Assembly (NCBI GenBank): GCA_028284945.1
Contig: JANQQJ010000034.1
Location: forward strand, 62,001-126,000
Origin: Alphaproteobacteria bacterium
GTDB lineage: Bacteria > Pseudomonadota > Alphaproteobacteria > SMXS01
Length of the DNA: 64,000 nt
Direction of reading: 5' to 3'
Under the pieces are notes generated by a model, which was not told where the DNA came from, did no database searches, and was given only the letters and a program-made list of their open reading frames with translations. Of the stretch, positions 43,645 through 52,441 are shown piece after piece (the first letter of the stretch is position 1; every line of letters starts with the position of its first letter). The position numbers and the translations under genes are program-made.

Positions 43645-46416
43645 ATGGACGACCACAGGACCATTGCGTCGCGGCTGAAGTTGTCAGCGGCGGCGTTGGC
43701 TGTTTCAGGCGTTGCATTGACTGGTAACGCCCTAGCTCAGGGTGATGAACCCGCAGCGGCCGATCAGATAACAGCCGCAGATGTTCAGGGAACACAGCTC
43801 GATACAATCGTTGTGCAGACCAAGGGCGGCGCCAAGGACCTGCAGACCGCACCGTTTGCAGCGACAGCCGTCAGCGGTGAATCACTGAAGCGGACATACG
43901 CGCAGGATTTGCGCGACATTTCGTCATTGGCACCGAATGTGTCACTTGAGCCCGTCGGCATCTTTCAGAATTCCGCCGCTTTCTATATTCGTGGCCTCGG
44001 CACGCAGGATATTGAATCCGCAGCCGACCCGGTTGTGGCGGTTCTGGTAGACGGGATATACCAAGCGCGCGTTTCCACCGCGCTGTCGGACTTCCTCGAC
44101 ATCTCGAACGTTCAGATCCTTCGCGGCCCACAGGGCACGGAGTTCGGTCATAACAGCACCGCCGGTGTCGCCATGATCGAACATAATCCACCCGACCTTG
44201 ATGAATTCGGCATCAGCGGGTCTGTTCTTGCAGGTGATTTTGGCCGGCTTGATATCAAGGGTGTTGTCAACGTGCCGATTGCCGAAGGCAAGGTAGCCGG
44301 ACGGTTGGCGTTCAAATCGACCAATTTCGACGGCTATTGGCGCAATACGCTGAACGGCGAGAAAAGAGGCGGGCACGACCGGATCACCCTCCTGCCCTCT
44401 ATCAGGTTCCAGCCGAACGATAATTTGGACATCGTCATTCGCGGTGAATATGTCCGCATCCGCGACGATTCCTATCCGGGCCAATCACACAACTACTGCC
44501 GTGCGCCGGTGCTGGCTGCACTGGCCACGCCGCCACCTGCGGGCGGCTTCGGCCCGGGCGCGGCAAACGACCTTGTGATCTTGACCGAGTTCCTGTGGCT
44601 AAGTGCGCAGGGTCTGGACCCGCTATCTGCAGCGGCGGGAGCCGAAGACCTGTGCGGCGAACCGATAAGGGACTTCTCCGCCGCAGAGGCCTACACGTTC
44701 CAAAACACGGAAGAACGTGGTGACTTTGCCAATAACGACATATGGGGCATTACCGCACGGGTCGATTACGATCTGCCCGATATCGGTACCATCACCTATG
44801 TCGGTAACTACCGTGAAGTATCCGAAAGCATCCGGTTCCAGATCGAAACCGCGACCCACGACATGTTCGCCGGGCAGCGCGATCAGGAACACTATCAGAC
44901 AACCCATGAAATTCGTTTCGCGTCTGACTTCTCGGAAACCATCGATTTCGTTACCGGCTTCTACTACTTCGAATCCGACTACGTGATGCTGCAGCAGTCA
45001 TACGGTGTTCTGTTTGAACCGAACATCCTGCTTGGCCCGGAGTCCGGACTACCTTTCTACAATCCGGAGACCAGCAGCCAGGCAGGCTGGAGTAACCAGA
45101 ACGACAGGGCCTGGGCGATCTTCCTGAACGGTAACTGGCACATCAACGAAAAGCTGACCTTTACGGCTGGCATTCGGTACACCGACCAGCGCAAGGACTT
45201 CGAACATTGCGGTGTCGGCGCCGGTGATCCAACCGCGCCGTTCGAGAGAAGCGCAGCAGGCTGTAACGACGTACCTTTCATGGTGCCAGCAGCAGGTGCG
45301 CCGTTTAACCCACCGGGTACGATCGTACCGCGCCTGCCGGTTATGCAGGCCTATGGCTTTGACGCCAGCGGTGGGGTCGAGGGTGGATGTATTCCGGTCG
45401 TAACCGGCGATCCGGCAGACGGTCTGCTGTACTGCCACAACCGGCTGTCGCCGGAACCCGCCAGCTGGAGCAATATCAGCCCGACGGTGAAACTGTCCTA
45501 TCAGTTCAGCGACGACATCTTCGCCTATATCCTGTGGAGCCGCGGCTTCCGGTCCGGTGGATTCAATGGCCGTGCGACCACACCGACCTCTGTTGGCCCC
45601 TATGATCCGGAGCGTGCCGATAACTATGAAGTCGGCATTAAGACCGAGTGGTTTGACCGCCGCTTGAGCTTCAACCTGACCGGTTTCTGGACCATTGTTG
45701 ATGGGCTGCAACAGGGCTTCATCCGCCCGTCACCCGGCGCCGGTGGTCAGGAAACCATCATCGCCAATATCGGTGAGGTGACCAACAAGGGCATCGAAAT
45801 CGATTTTCGGGCTATCCCGGTCGAAGGCCTGACCATCTTTGGTTCTCTCGGCTACATCGACTCGAAACAGAAGAACTTCTGTACGGATGGCGACGGCTTT
45901 AGCGGCACGGACCCGACCACACCGCCACCGCCCGCCTTTGATTTCCAGGAAGTCTGTGACGAACCGGAAATCGTGACTGATGCCACTGGCAACTTCATTG
46001 GTTGGCTGGTTCCGACCGACAACTCCAACCTGGTCCCGGGCCCCCGGACACCGGAATGGACCCTCAATGCCGGCTTCTACTACGAGTTCCCGGTTGGCAA
46101 TGCGGGTAGCCTCACCTTCGGCGCGGACTGGTCCTACAACTCCAAAGTGCTGATTTCGATCTCGAATGTGAGCGAGCTGGACGGCGTCACCCAGTTTGAT
46201 GGCGACTTCCTCGACCACTTCCGGAAATCATCGCATGTCTTCAACGCCAATATCACCTGGCGGGATATTGAGGACCGGTACCGGATCGACTTCTTCGTGA
46301 AGAATCTGACGAATGAGATCCACAAGCAGGCGGTGACCAATGTCGCCGGTCTGTTTGAATTCCGGGTCCCCAATGTGCGCCGCCACTGGGGCGTCGAGAT
46401 CAGCTTCGACCTTTAG
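43645..46416 (+). CDS. TonB-dependent outer-membrane receptor, paralogue B
   Basis: 923 residues. Same build as paralogue A: signal peptide (ending 'TGNALAQG'), plug ('KDLQTAPFAATAVSGESLKRTYAQDLRDISSLAPNVSLEPVG', 'ISNVQILRGPQGTEFGHNSTAGVAMIEHNPP'), a barrel with 'YILWSRGFRSGGFNGR' and the same ending 'WGVEISFDL'. Two features differ: the plug has FGHNSTAGVAM instead of FGRNAIGGAVL, and the loops are longer (about 80 extra residues). The divergence of loops with a conserved frame suggests the two bind different members of a ligand family. TTGGGGAGACT is the ribosome-binding region. Confidence 0.93.
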   Translation: MDDHRTIASRLKLSAAALAVSGVALTGNALAQGDEPAAADQITAADVQGTQLDTIVVQTKGGAKDLQTAPFAATAVSGESLKRTYAQDLRDISSLAPNVSLEPVGIFQNSAAFYIRGLGTQDIESAADPVVAVLVDGIYQARVSTALSDFLDISNVQILRGPQGTEFGHNSTAGVAMIEHNPPDLDEFGISGSVLAGDFGRLDIKGVVNVPIAEGKVAGRLAFKSTNFDGYWRNTLNGEKRGGHDRITLLPSIRFQPNDNLDIVIRGEYVRIRDDSYPGQSHNYCRAPVLAALATPPPAGGFGPGAANDLVILTEFLWLSAQGLDPLSAAAGAEDLCGEPIRDFSAAEAYTFQNTEERGDFANNDIWGITARVDYDLPDIGTITYVGNYREVSESIRFQIETATHDMFAGQRDQEHYQTTHEIRFASDFSETIDFVTGFYYFESDYVMLQQSYGVLFEPNILLGPESGLPFYNPETSSQAGWSNQNDRAWAIFLNGNWHINEKLTFTAGIRYTDQRKDFEHCGVGAGDPTAPFERSAAGCNDVPFMVPAAGAPFNPPGTIVPRLPVMQAYGFDASGGVEGGCIPVVTGDPADGLLYCHNRLSPEPASWSNISPTVKLSYQFSDDIFAYILWSRGFRSGGFNGRATTPTSVGPYDPERADNYEVGIKTEWFDRRLSFNLTGFWTIVDGLQQGFIRPSPGAGGQETIIANIGEVTNKGIEIDFRAIPVEGLTIFGSLGYIDSKQKNFCTDGDGFSGTDPTTPPPPAFDFQEVCDEPEIVTDATGNFIGWLVPTDNSNLVPGPRTPEWTLNAGFYYEFPVGNAGSLTFGADWSYNSKVLISISNVSELDGVTQFDGDFLDHFRKSSHVFNANITWRDIEDRYRIDFFVKNLTNEIHKQAVTNVAGLFEFRVPNVRRHWGVEISFDL

Positions 46417-46439
46417 AATCCAGTCGGGGAGACGAGATT

Positions 46440-46466
46440 GGGGGGCTTCGGCCCCCCTTTCTTTTT
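46440..46466 (+). terminator. strong intrinsic terminator with UUCG loop after receptor B
   Basis: GGGGGGC (46440-46446) and GCCCCCC (46451-46457) close a stable UUCG tetraloop, followed by TTTCTTTTT. It is of the same type as the terminator at 43438 and limits the transcript to receptor B. Confidence 0.92.
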
Positions 46467-46568
46467 GTGCCCAATGGGTGCTTTAGACTATAAACCAGCA
46501 CATGTGCTGAATTTGGCGGACGGTCGCCAAGAGGAATTAGCGGGCAATTTGCGCCCGGACGGAAACTA

Positions 46569-47639
46569 ATGCGCAAAGCGGTAACATATGGCCTGACGGT
46601 GGCCGCGATGGCTGTAGCAGCCTGGGCGGTTTATTGGCTGGTTGCGCGTGACTCAGGTGATGGATCGGCGGTCAGCGCGCCGCCTCCCCGCGCCATTGTC
46701 ATTGAGGCCGCCCGTGTTCGTGTTGATGCCCTGCAGCCCACCATCAACGCGGTCGGCAGCCTGCGCTCAGACGAATCCATCGTATTACGCCCCGAACTGG
46801 CCGGCCGCGTCACCAGACTGGGTTTCCAGGAGGGTCAGGCGGTCGACAAAGGCCAATTGCTCGTGGCGCTTGACGGGTCGATCTATCAGGCCGAACTCGC
46901 CCAAGCCGAAGCCAGCCTGAGTCTCAGCCAGGCGAACTTCGAGCGCGCCAAAGAGCTTGTAGGACGTGGGGCTGTTTCTGAACGCGCCCGCGACGAAGCG
47001 TTCGCCAAACTCAAAATGGATGAAGCCAGCGTCGCCCTTGCCCGCGCGCGGCTTGCCAAAACCAGAATTCTGGCGCCGCATGACGGAGTGATGGGCCTGC
47101 GTGACGTCGGGGTCGGCGACTACGTCCAGCCCGGCGACCGGCTGGTTGCCCTCGATGTGGTGGATCCCATAAAACTGGAGTTTCGCATCCCTGAGGTTTA
47201 CCTCGCCGATGTGAGCATCGGACAAAAAGTCAGTTTCGACCTGGATGCCCTGCCCGGCCGCACTTTCGATGCCGCAATCTACGCCATCGATCCACAGGTC
47301 GACGTCAACGGGCGCAGCCTTTCCATTTTGGCCCACGCCGAAAACCCCGAAGGACAATTGCGCCCCGGCCTTTTTGCCCGCACATCGCTGATCCTGCCGC
47401 CCAAGACAGGCGCGCTGCTGGTCCCTGAACAGGCGGTGATCCCCAGCGGCGCGGATCATTTTCTGTTCCGCATTGTCGATGGCAAAGCTGTGCAGACACC
47501 GATCGAGATCGGCATGCGCCTTACCGGCGAAGTCGAGATTATTGAAGGGGTTGGCAGTCAGGATCTCGTTGTCACATCCGGCCATATCAAATTACGGGAT
47601 GGATTTGCCGTGACCATCCGCAACGATCTGGACGGGTAA
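46569..47639 (+). CDS. RND efflux periplasmic adaptor (membrane fusion protein)
   Basis: 356 residues. The N-terminal membrane helix (TYGLTVAAMAVAAWAVYWLVA) has no lipobox, so the anchor is uncleaved. The HlyD/AcrA-type pattern follows: barrel-sandwich half 'VLRPELAGRVTRLGFQEGQAVDKGQLLVALD', an alpha-helical hairpin ('AELAQAEASLSLSQANFERAKELVGRGAVSERARDEAFAKLKMDEASVALARARLAKTRI'), second half 'APHDGVMGLRDVGVGDYVQPGDRLVALD' and the beta-barrel domains. It bridges the pump and an outer-membrane channel not present here. It is separated from the pump gene by 3 bases. Confidence 0.94.
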   Translation: MRKAVTYGLTVAAMAVAAWAVYWLVARDSGDGSAVSAPPPRAIVIEAARVRVDALQPTINAVGSLRSDESIVLRPELAGRVTRLGFQEGQAVDKGQLLVALDGSIYQAELAQAEASLSLSQANFERAKELVGRGAVSERARDEAFAKLKMDEASVALARARLAKTRILAPHDGVMGLRDVGVGDYVQPGDRLVALDVVDPIKLEFRIPEVYLADVSIGQKVSFDLDALPGRTFDAAIYAIDPQVDVNGRSLSILAHAENPEGQLRPGLFARTSLILPPKTGALLVPEQAVIPSGADHFLFRIVDGKAVQTPIEIGMRLTGEVEIIEGVGSQDLVVTSGHIKLRDGFAVTIRNDLDG

Positions 47640-47642
47640 ACC

Positions 47643-50600
47643 ATGGTTCTGTCCAGCTTCAGCATCAAAAAACCAGTCTTCGCGACAGTGATGAACCTTG
47701 TCGTGCTGTTGCTGGGCGTTATCGCCTATGACCAGTTAGAGGTGCGCGAGTACCCCGATATCGATGTGCCCGTCGTCAGCGTCGAAACGCGGTACCCGGG
47801 CGCGAGCGCAAAGGTCATCGAGTCTCAGGTGACGATCCCGCTGGAGGAAGAACTCGCCGGCATTGAAGGGATCGACTACATCAGCTCGATCAGCCGTGCC
47901 GAAACCAGCTGGATCACGGTGCGCTTCAACCTTGAGCGCGATGAGGACGGTGCGGCGGCAGATGTCCGCGACCGGGTCGCGCGGACCCGCGATCTGCTGC
48001 CGGATGATGTCGACGAACCGGTTGTCGCCAAGGCAGAAGCCGATGCCCACGCGATGATCTGGGTGGTTTTCTACAGCGACAAATATTCCCAGACAGAGGT
48101 CACGGAAATCGTCGACCGGCTGGTCAAGGACCGGGTACAGACCCTGCCCGGGGTCGCCAAGGCGTGGTTCTGGGCGCCGCGCAAATATGCCATGCGCCTT
48201 TGGCTCGACCGCGAGCGCCTAGCCGCCTTTGGCGTTACACCAGCCGATGTCGAAGACGCGTTGCGGCAACAGAATGTCGAAATCCCGGCCGGGCGGGTCG
48301 AAAGCGACGCCCGTGAGTTCACAGTGCTCAGCGAAACCGACCTGAAAACGCCGGAGGAATTTGAGAACATCGTACTGCGTAATGCGGACGGCTATCTAGT
48401 CCGCATCAAGGACGTCGCCCGTGTTGAGCTGGGCGCGGAGGAAAACCGTGAGATCGCTCGCTTTGCCGGCCGGCCCGCGACCGCCCTAGGCATCATCAAA
48501 CAGTCAAAGGCAAACCCGCTTGAGGTCGCCAACGCATTCCACGAAATTTTCCCTGAGCTGCTGGCCAGCCTGCCGGAAGGCATTGAAGGAGAAATCGACG
48601 TCGATGACTCGGTCTATATCGAGGCGTCGGTCAACGCAGTCTTTGTTACCGTCGCGGAAGCCTTCCTACTGGTTCTGCTGGTCATTTTCCTTTTCCTGGG
48701 GTCATGGCGTGCCACGCTCATTCCCCTGGTCACCATCCCCATTTCACTGATTGGTGCATTCTTCCTGATTTTCATATTCGGGTTCAGCATCAACGCGCTC
48801 ACCCTCCTCGCCATGGTCGTCGCCGTGGGGCTGGTGGTCGACGACGCCATTGTCATGCTGGAAAACGTCTACCGGCACATCGAGATGAATAAGCCGCGCA
48901 TGCAGGCCGCCCTCGACGGCAGCAAGGAAATCGGCTTTGCCGTGATTGCTATGACGTTGACCCTGGTCGCCGTCTTTGCGCCCGTCGCCTTCTCCCCGGG
49001 CCGTACCGGGAAGCTGTTTACCGAGTTCGCCCTTACCTTGGCCGGGGCGGTGCTGATTTCCGGGTTCATCGCCCTGTCGCTCACGCCGATGATGTGTTCG
49101 AAGATGCTGAGTCGAAAGGACCGCAGCGAGGGGTCGCTGGCCAGCCGAATCAACCGGCAGCTGACACGATTGACCGAAGGCTACCGTGCGATGCTTCAGC
49201 GGGCACTGGCCTGGCGGTTTGCGATCATGGGCCTTGCCTTTGTCATCCTGGGCGCTGCGGTTTATCTGTTTAGTGGATTGCCGACAGAACTATCGCCGAA
49301 GGAAGACCGCGGCTATCTGGTGGGCTATGCGGTTGGGCCGGAAGGAGCGACGCCTGAATACATGGAACGCAATGTCGCAGAGGTTGAAGAAATCCTGCGC
49401 GAGACCGAAGGCATTAAGGACAAATTCTACTCAGCCGTCGGACGCCCAACCATCAATCAATCCTTCACCTGGATCACCCTGCTGCCTTGGGAGGAACGCG
49501 ACCGTAGTTCCTTTGACATTCAGGCCGAACTGGCCCCGAAGATGATGGATGTGCCCGGCATTTTGGCCTTCCCGATCAATCCGGGTTCTTTTGGCCAGTC
49601 ACCGATGCAGTCCAGCATCGAAATGGCGATCCAGACCAACGGTTCCTATGAAGAGCTGAATGCCATGGTCTCAGAGGTGATGGGCAAGCTGACCGGCAAC
49701 CCGATGTTCGCGTCGCTCAACACAGATTTGCGGCTTAACAAGCCCGAGTTGAAGGTCTCGATCAATCGCAACAAGGCTGCGGCCCTGGGCGTGCGCGTCG
49801 ACGAGGTGGGGCGGACGCTGGAGACCATGTTGGGCAGCCGCCAGGTCACACGCTTCAAAAGGGGCAGCAAGCAATATGATGTGGTGCTGAAGATCGAGGA
49901 CTTCGACCGCCGCAATCCGGATCACCTTCGGTCGATCTACGTGCGCAGCGACACTGGCGAGATGATCCAGCTATCCAATCTGGTTGATGTGTCAGAGACT
50001 GTGACACCCCGAGAACTAAATCACTTCAACAAGCTCCGGGCGGCGACAATTTCGGCCAATATGAATACCGCCTATAGCGTTGGCGAGGGCATGGCTACGC
50101 TGGAAGCGCTGGTGCGCGAGGTCGCCGGCGAAGAAGTGCAAATCGACTATAAAGGCAACGCCCGCGAGCTGTTGAAGTCGACAGAGACCATGATCCTGAC
50201 CTTCCTGCTGGCGCTTGGCTTTATCTATTTGTTCCTCGCCGCCCAGTTCGAAAGCTTTGTTGACCCGCTGATCATCATGCTGAGCGTACCCCTAGCCATG
50301 GCCGGTGCCTTGGGGACCATGCAACTGACGGGCGGCTCGCTCAACGTCTATAGCCAGATCGGACTGGTCGCCCTCATAGGCCTGATATCGAAACACGGTA
50401 TCCTGATCGTCGAGTTCGCCAACCGGCGCCAGGAAGAAGGGCTGGACCGGCTAACGGCGGTGATTGACTCAGCGGCGCTTCGGCTGCGGCCAATCTTGAT
50501 GACAACGGGCGCAATGGTCCTGGGTGCGGTTCCACTGGCACTGGCCACCGGCGCGGGATCGGAAAGCCGGCAAGCAATCGGCTGGGTGATTGTCGGCGGC

Positions 50601-50723
50601 ATGATCTTTGGCACGATCTTCACCCTATTTGTCGTGCCGGCCTTCTATACGCTGCTCGGGCGTGATTACGGCGCCGCGGCGGATGCTTCTTCAGAGTCGG
50701 GGGCGCCCTCACCTGCTGAATAG
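47643..50723 (+). CDS. RND-family efflux permease (AcrB/MexF-like)
   Basis: 1026 residues, full length for HAE1-type pumps. Twelve membrane helices in two repeats. The proton relay is intact: 'VGLVVDDAIVMLENVYRHIE' carries the two Asp of TM4 and 'VALIGLISKHGILIVEFANR' the Lys of TM10. Porter and docking motifs ('GASAKVIESQVTIPLEEELAGIEGIDYISSISRAETSWITVRF', 'NYKGNARELLKS') also fit. It expels hydrophobic compounds with the adaptor encoded directly upstream. The last 58 bases overlap the convergent serine hydrolase gene. No local regulator is encoded. Confidence 0.95.
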   Translation: MVLSSFSIKKPVFATVMNLVVLLLGVIAYDQLEVREYPDIDVPVVSVETRYPGASAKVIESQVTIPLEEELAGIEGIDYISSISRAETSWITVRFNLERDEDGAAADVRDRVARTRDLLPDDVDEPVVAKAEADAHAMIWVVFYSDKYSQTEVTEIVDRLVKDRVQTLPGVAKAWFWAPRKYAMRLWLDRERLAAFGVTPADVEDALRQQNVEIPAGRVESDAREFTVLSETDLKTPEEFENIVLRNADGYLVRIKDVARVELGAEENREIARFAGRPATALGIIKQSKANPLEVANAFHEIFPELLASLPEGIEGEIDVDDSVYIEASVNAVFVTVAEAFLLVLLVIFLFLGSWRATLIPLVTIPISLIGAFFLIFIFGFSINALTLLAMVVAVGLVVDDAIVMLENVYRHIEMNKPRMQAALDGSKEIGFAVIAMTLTLVAVFAPVAFSPGRTGKLFTEFALTLAGAVLISGFIALSLTPMMCSKMLSRKDRSEGSLASRINRQLTRLTEGYRAMLQRALAWRFAIMGLAFVILGAAVYLFSGLPTELSPKEDRGYLVGYAVGPEGATPEYMERNVAEVEEILRETEGIKDKFYSAVGRPTINQSFTWITLLPWEERDRSSFDIQAELAPKMMDVPGILAFPINPGSFGQSPMQSSIEMAIQTNGSYEELNAMVSEVMGKLTGNPMFASLNTDLRLNKPELKVSINRNKAAALGVRVDEVGRTLETMLGSRQVTRFKRGSKQYDVVLKIEDFDRRNPDHLRSIYVRSDTGEMIQLSNLVDVSETVTPRELNHFNKLRAATISANMNTAYSVGEGMATLEALVREVAGEEVQIDYKGNARELLKSTETMILTFLLALGFIYLFLAAQFESFVDPLIIMLSVPLAMAGALGTMQLTGGSLNVYSQIGLVALIGLISKHGILIVEFANRRQEEGLDRLTAVIDSAALRLRPILMTTGAMVLGAVPLALATGAGSESRQAIGWVIVGGMIFGTIFTLFVVPAFYTLLGRDYGAAADASSESGAPSPAE

Positions 50724-51889
50724 ATGTCAGGGAACAACGCAACGATTTCGCCCAGCCAGGCATAGACAGCGGCGTAATGCATGTACCCTGTGCGCCCCAA
50801 TCGAACGATCACCAGATCCTTGGACGGCACCATGATGATGTACTGACCGCGGTGTCCCGAGGCGATGAATGTATCCGCAGGCAGACCTTCAAGCCGGATT
50901 GGAACTTGTTCCTCCAGCCGGCCGGTATTGAGCCAGGTCATCGCGCCATAGACACCTTTGGGATCATGCGCCAGAGGCGTCCGCATATAATCGATCCAGC
51001 CTTCAGGAACGATTTGCTGACCGTCCCAGGCGCCCCCGCGTAGCATCAGCAGGCCGAACCGCGCCCAGTCCCGGGCCGTGGCATGCAGCCAGGACGACCC
51101 GACCCATGTGCCCGAACCATCGAATTCAGGTTCCGCCGACGTCATACCGATCGGATTAAAAAGCCGTTCACGCATAAAGATCTCATAGTCGACCTGCCTG
51201 CCGCCAACAGCGTCCCGAACCAGGCTGGACAGGAGGTTCGCCGTCCCACTGGAATAGGTAAAGTGGGTGCCCGGCTCGTGTTTCAGATCGCGTGATGCGA
51301 CATAGGCCGCCATATCTTCGCGATGTTCTCCGAACAACATCGGTAAGACGTCGGACCGAAATGGATTGAAGTAATCCTCGGTAAAGTCCAACCCGTCGCT
51401 CATCTGCATCAGATTGTTGACGGTGATGGCAGCGCGCGGATCCTCCCCCTGCCAGGGTGCCACGCCAGCCTTCTCATCAATATCCATCAAGCCGTCTTTT
51501 ACGGCGACACCGACCACGACACCCAATACGGTCTTCGCCACCGACTGTGAGAGGAAAAGACGGTCCGCAGAAAACCCGTCTGCATAGCGTTCCGCAACGA
51601 TTCGCCCTCGATGCACCACAAGGGTTGCGCGGGTTCCCGGCAGATCTTCTGGAGCGGGCTCTGCAAAGGCCCGGTCCATCAGCGCCTCAAGCTTTTCTCC
51701 ATCAACGCCCTCGCCTGGCCAGCCAACGGCCCAAGCCTGCGTCGGCCACGGCACGTAAGGCGATTGTTCGGGCAGGGGTACCAGATCGCGTGCGAACGTA
51801 GAGGGCCCGCCCAAACAGATCGTAAGAAATAGTGCAGCCACCAGGTGGCCGCACCTAGGCCGCTCAAGGGCTCGTTTCCCGAGCCGCAA
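50666..51889 (-). CDS. serine hydrolase (class C beta-lactamase / DD-peptidase fold)
   Basis: 407 residues from TTG 51889; the frame stays open to 52060 but that stretch runs through a REP-like repeat and is unlikely to be translated. A signal-like N-terminus (ERPRCGHLVAALFLTICLGGPSTFA) suggests export. Active-site motifs: S-x-x-K in 'LFLSQSVAKTVLGVVVGVA', the Y-x-N equivalent 'HFTYSSGTANLLSSLV' (YSS), and 'HRGQYIIMV' for the KTG-like third box. Substrates in this family range from D-peptides to esters and lactams. The 3' end overlaps the RND pump gene by 58 bases on the other strand. Confidence 0.85.
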   Translation of the reverse strand: MRLGKRALERPRCGHLVAALFLTICLGGPSTFARDLVPLPEQSPYVPWPTQAWAVGWPGEGVDGEKLEALMDRAFAEPAPEDLPGTRATLVVHRGRIVAERYADGFSADRLFLSQSVAKTVLGVVVGVAVKDGLMDIDEKAGVAPWQGEDPRAAITVNNLMQMSDGLDFTEDYFNPFRSDVLPMLFGEHREDMAAYVASRDLKHEPGTHFTYSSGTANLLSSLVRDAVGGRQVDYEIFMRERLFNPIGMTSAEPEFDGSGTWVGSSWLHATARDWARFGLLMLRGGAWDGQQIVPEGWIDYMRTPLAHDPKGVYGAMTWLNTGRLEEQVPIRLEGLPADTFIASGHRGQYIIMVPSKDLVIVRLGRTGYMHYAAVYAWLGEIVALFPDIYSAGEGAPDSEEASAAAP

Positions 51890-51894
51890 CGCGA

Positions 51895-52029
51895 CCGTTC
51901 GCCCTGAGGAGCCTGCGCATGCAGGCGTCTCGAAGGGTCCTTGGGAACGGGCGCGTGTTCCGGTCAAGCCGTTCGCAAGAAGCCTTCGAGACGAGTCTCG
52001 CATTGCTCGCCTCTCCTCAGGCCGAACGG
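51895..52029. repeat. REP-like paired palindrome, locus 2
   Basis: The left arm CCGTTCGCCCTGAGGAG (51895-51911) returns inverted as CTCCTCAGGCCGAACGG (52013-52029) with one mismatch, and GTCTCGAAGG (51927-51936) returns as CCTTCGAGAC (51983-51992). The core is the same as at 26961-27051, so this is a dispersed family. It fills the gap between the serine hydrolase and the next small gene. Confidence 0.85.
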
Positions 52030-52049
52030 CTCTCAACTGCCGAACAGTG

Positions 52050-52352
52050 TTACTCCACAAAGCAGCCTCCCCGCCGATAGCGGCCGGTTGCGTCGACCCG
52101 GCCCAGCAGGCTCGTTGTCACAGAACGGTCAATGTCATCGAACGAAAATTCGACACCACCAAACGGCAGTGGGTCCTCCGACACACAGAATTGCGGCTCT
52201 CCGTCATTGATATAGCGGCACTGGCAGGCCCATTTGGCACTGATATCAACCGCGAGCTGACCCAATTCAGGCGCCTTGAAACTCAAATAAAGGAAGGCGA
52301 TCAACACCGCCAACACCGCGCCCCGCCAGATAAACGACCAAATGCGTCTCAA
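52050..52352 (-). CDS. small membrane-anchored protein with cysteines
   Basis: 100 residues. An N-terminal helix (WRGAVLAVLIAFLYLSFK) looks like a signal anchor, followed by a small domain with four cysteines ('KWACQCRYINDGEPQFCVSEDPLPFGGVEFSFDDID', 'YRRGGCFVE') that could hold two disulfides in the periplasm. No family recognised. It lies upstream of the serine hydrolase on the same strand, across the REP-like repeat, and may share its promoter. Confidence 0.65.
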   Translation of the reverse strand: MRRIWSFIWRGAVLAVLIAFLYLSFKAPELGQLAVDISAKWACQCRYINDGEPQFCVSEDPLPFGGVEFSFDDIDRSVTTSLLGRVDATGRYRRGGCFVE

Positions 52353-52441
52353 ACTGTTGTGCCTCGGTTAGCATCTTCTGATGCATCAAACATTGCTCAT
52401 CGGATTATAGTTCAACCGACGAAGCAGAACAGGGCAAGCCC

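Noticed and set aside
51890-52060. 57-codon N-terminal extension of the serine hydrolase
   Set aside because: It is encoded by the REP-like inverted repeat and would not be part of a signal peptide.
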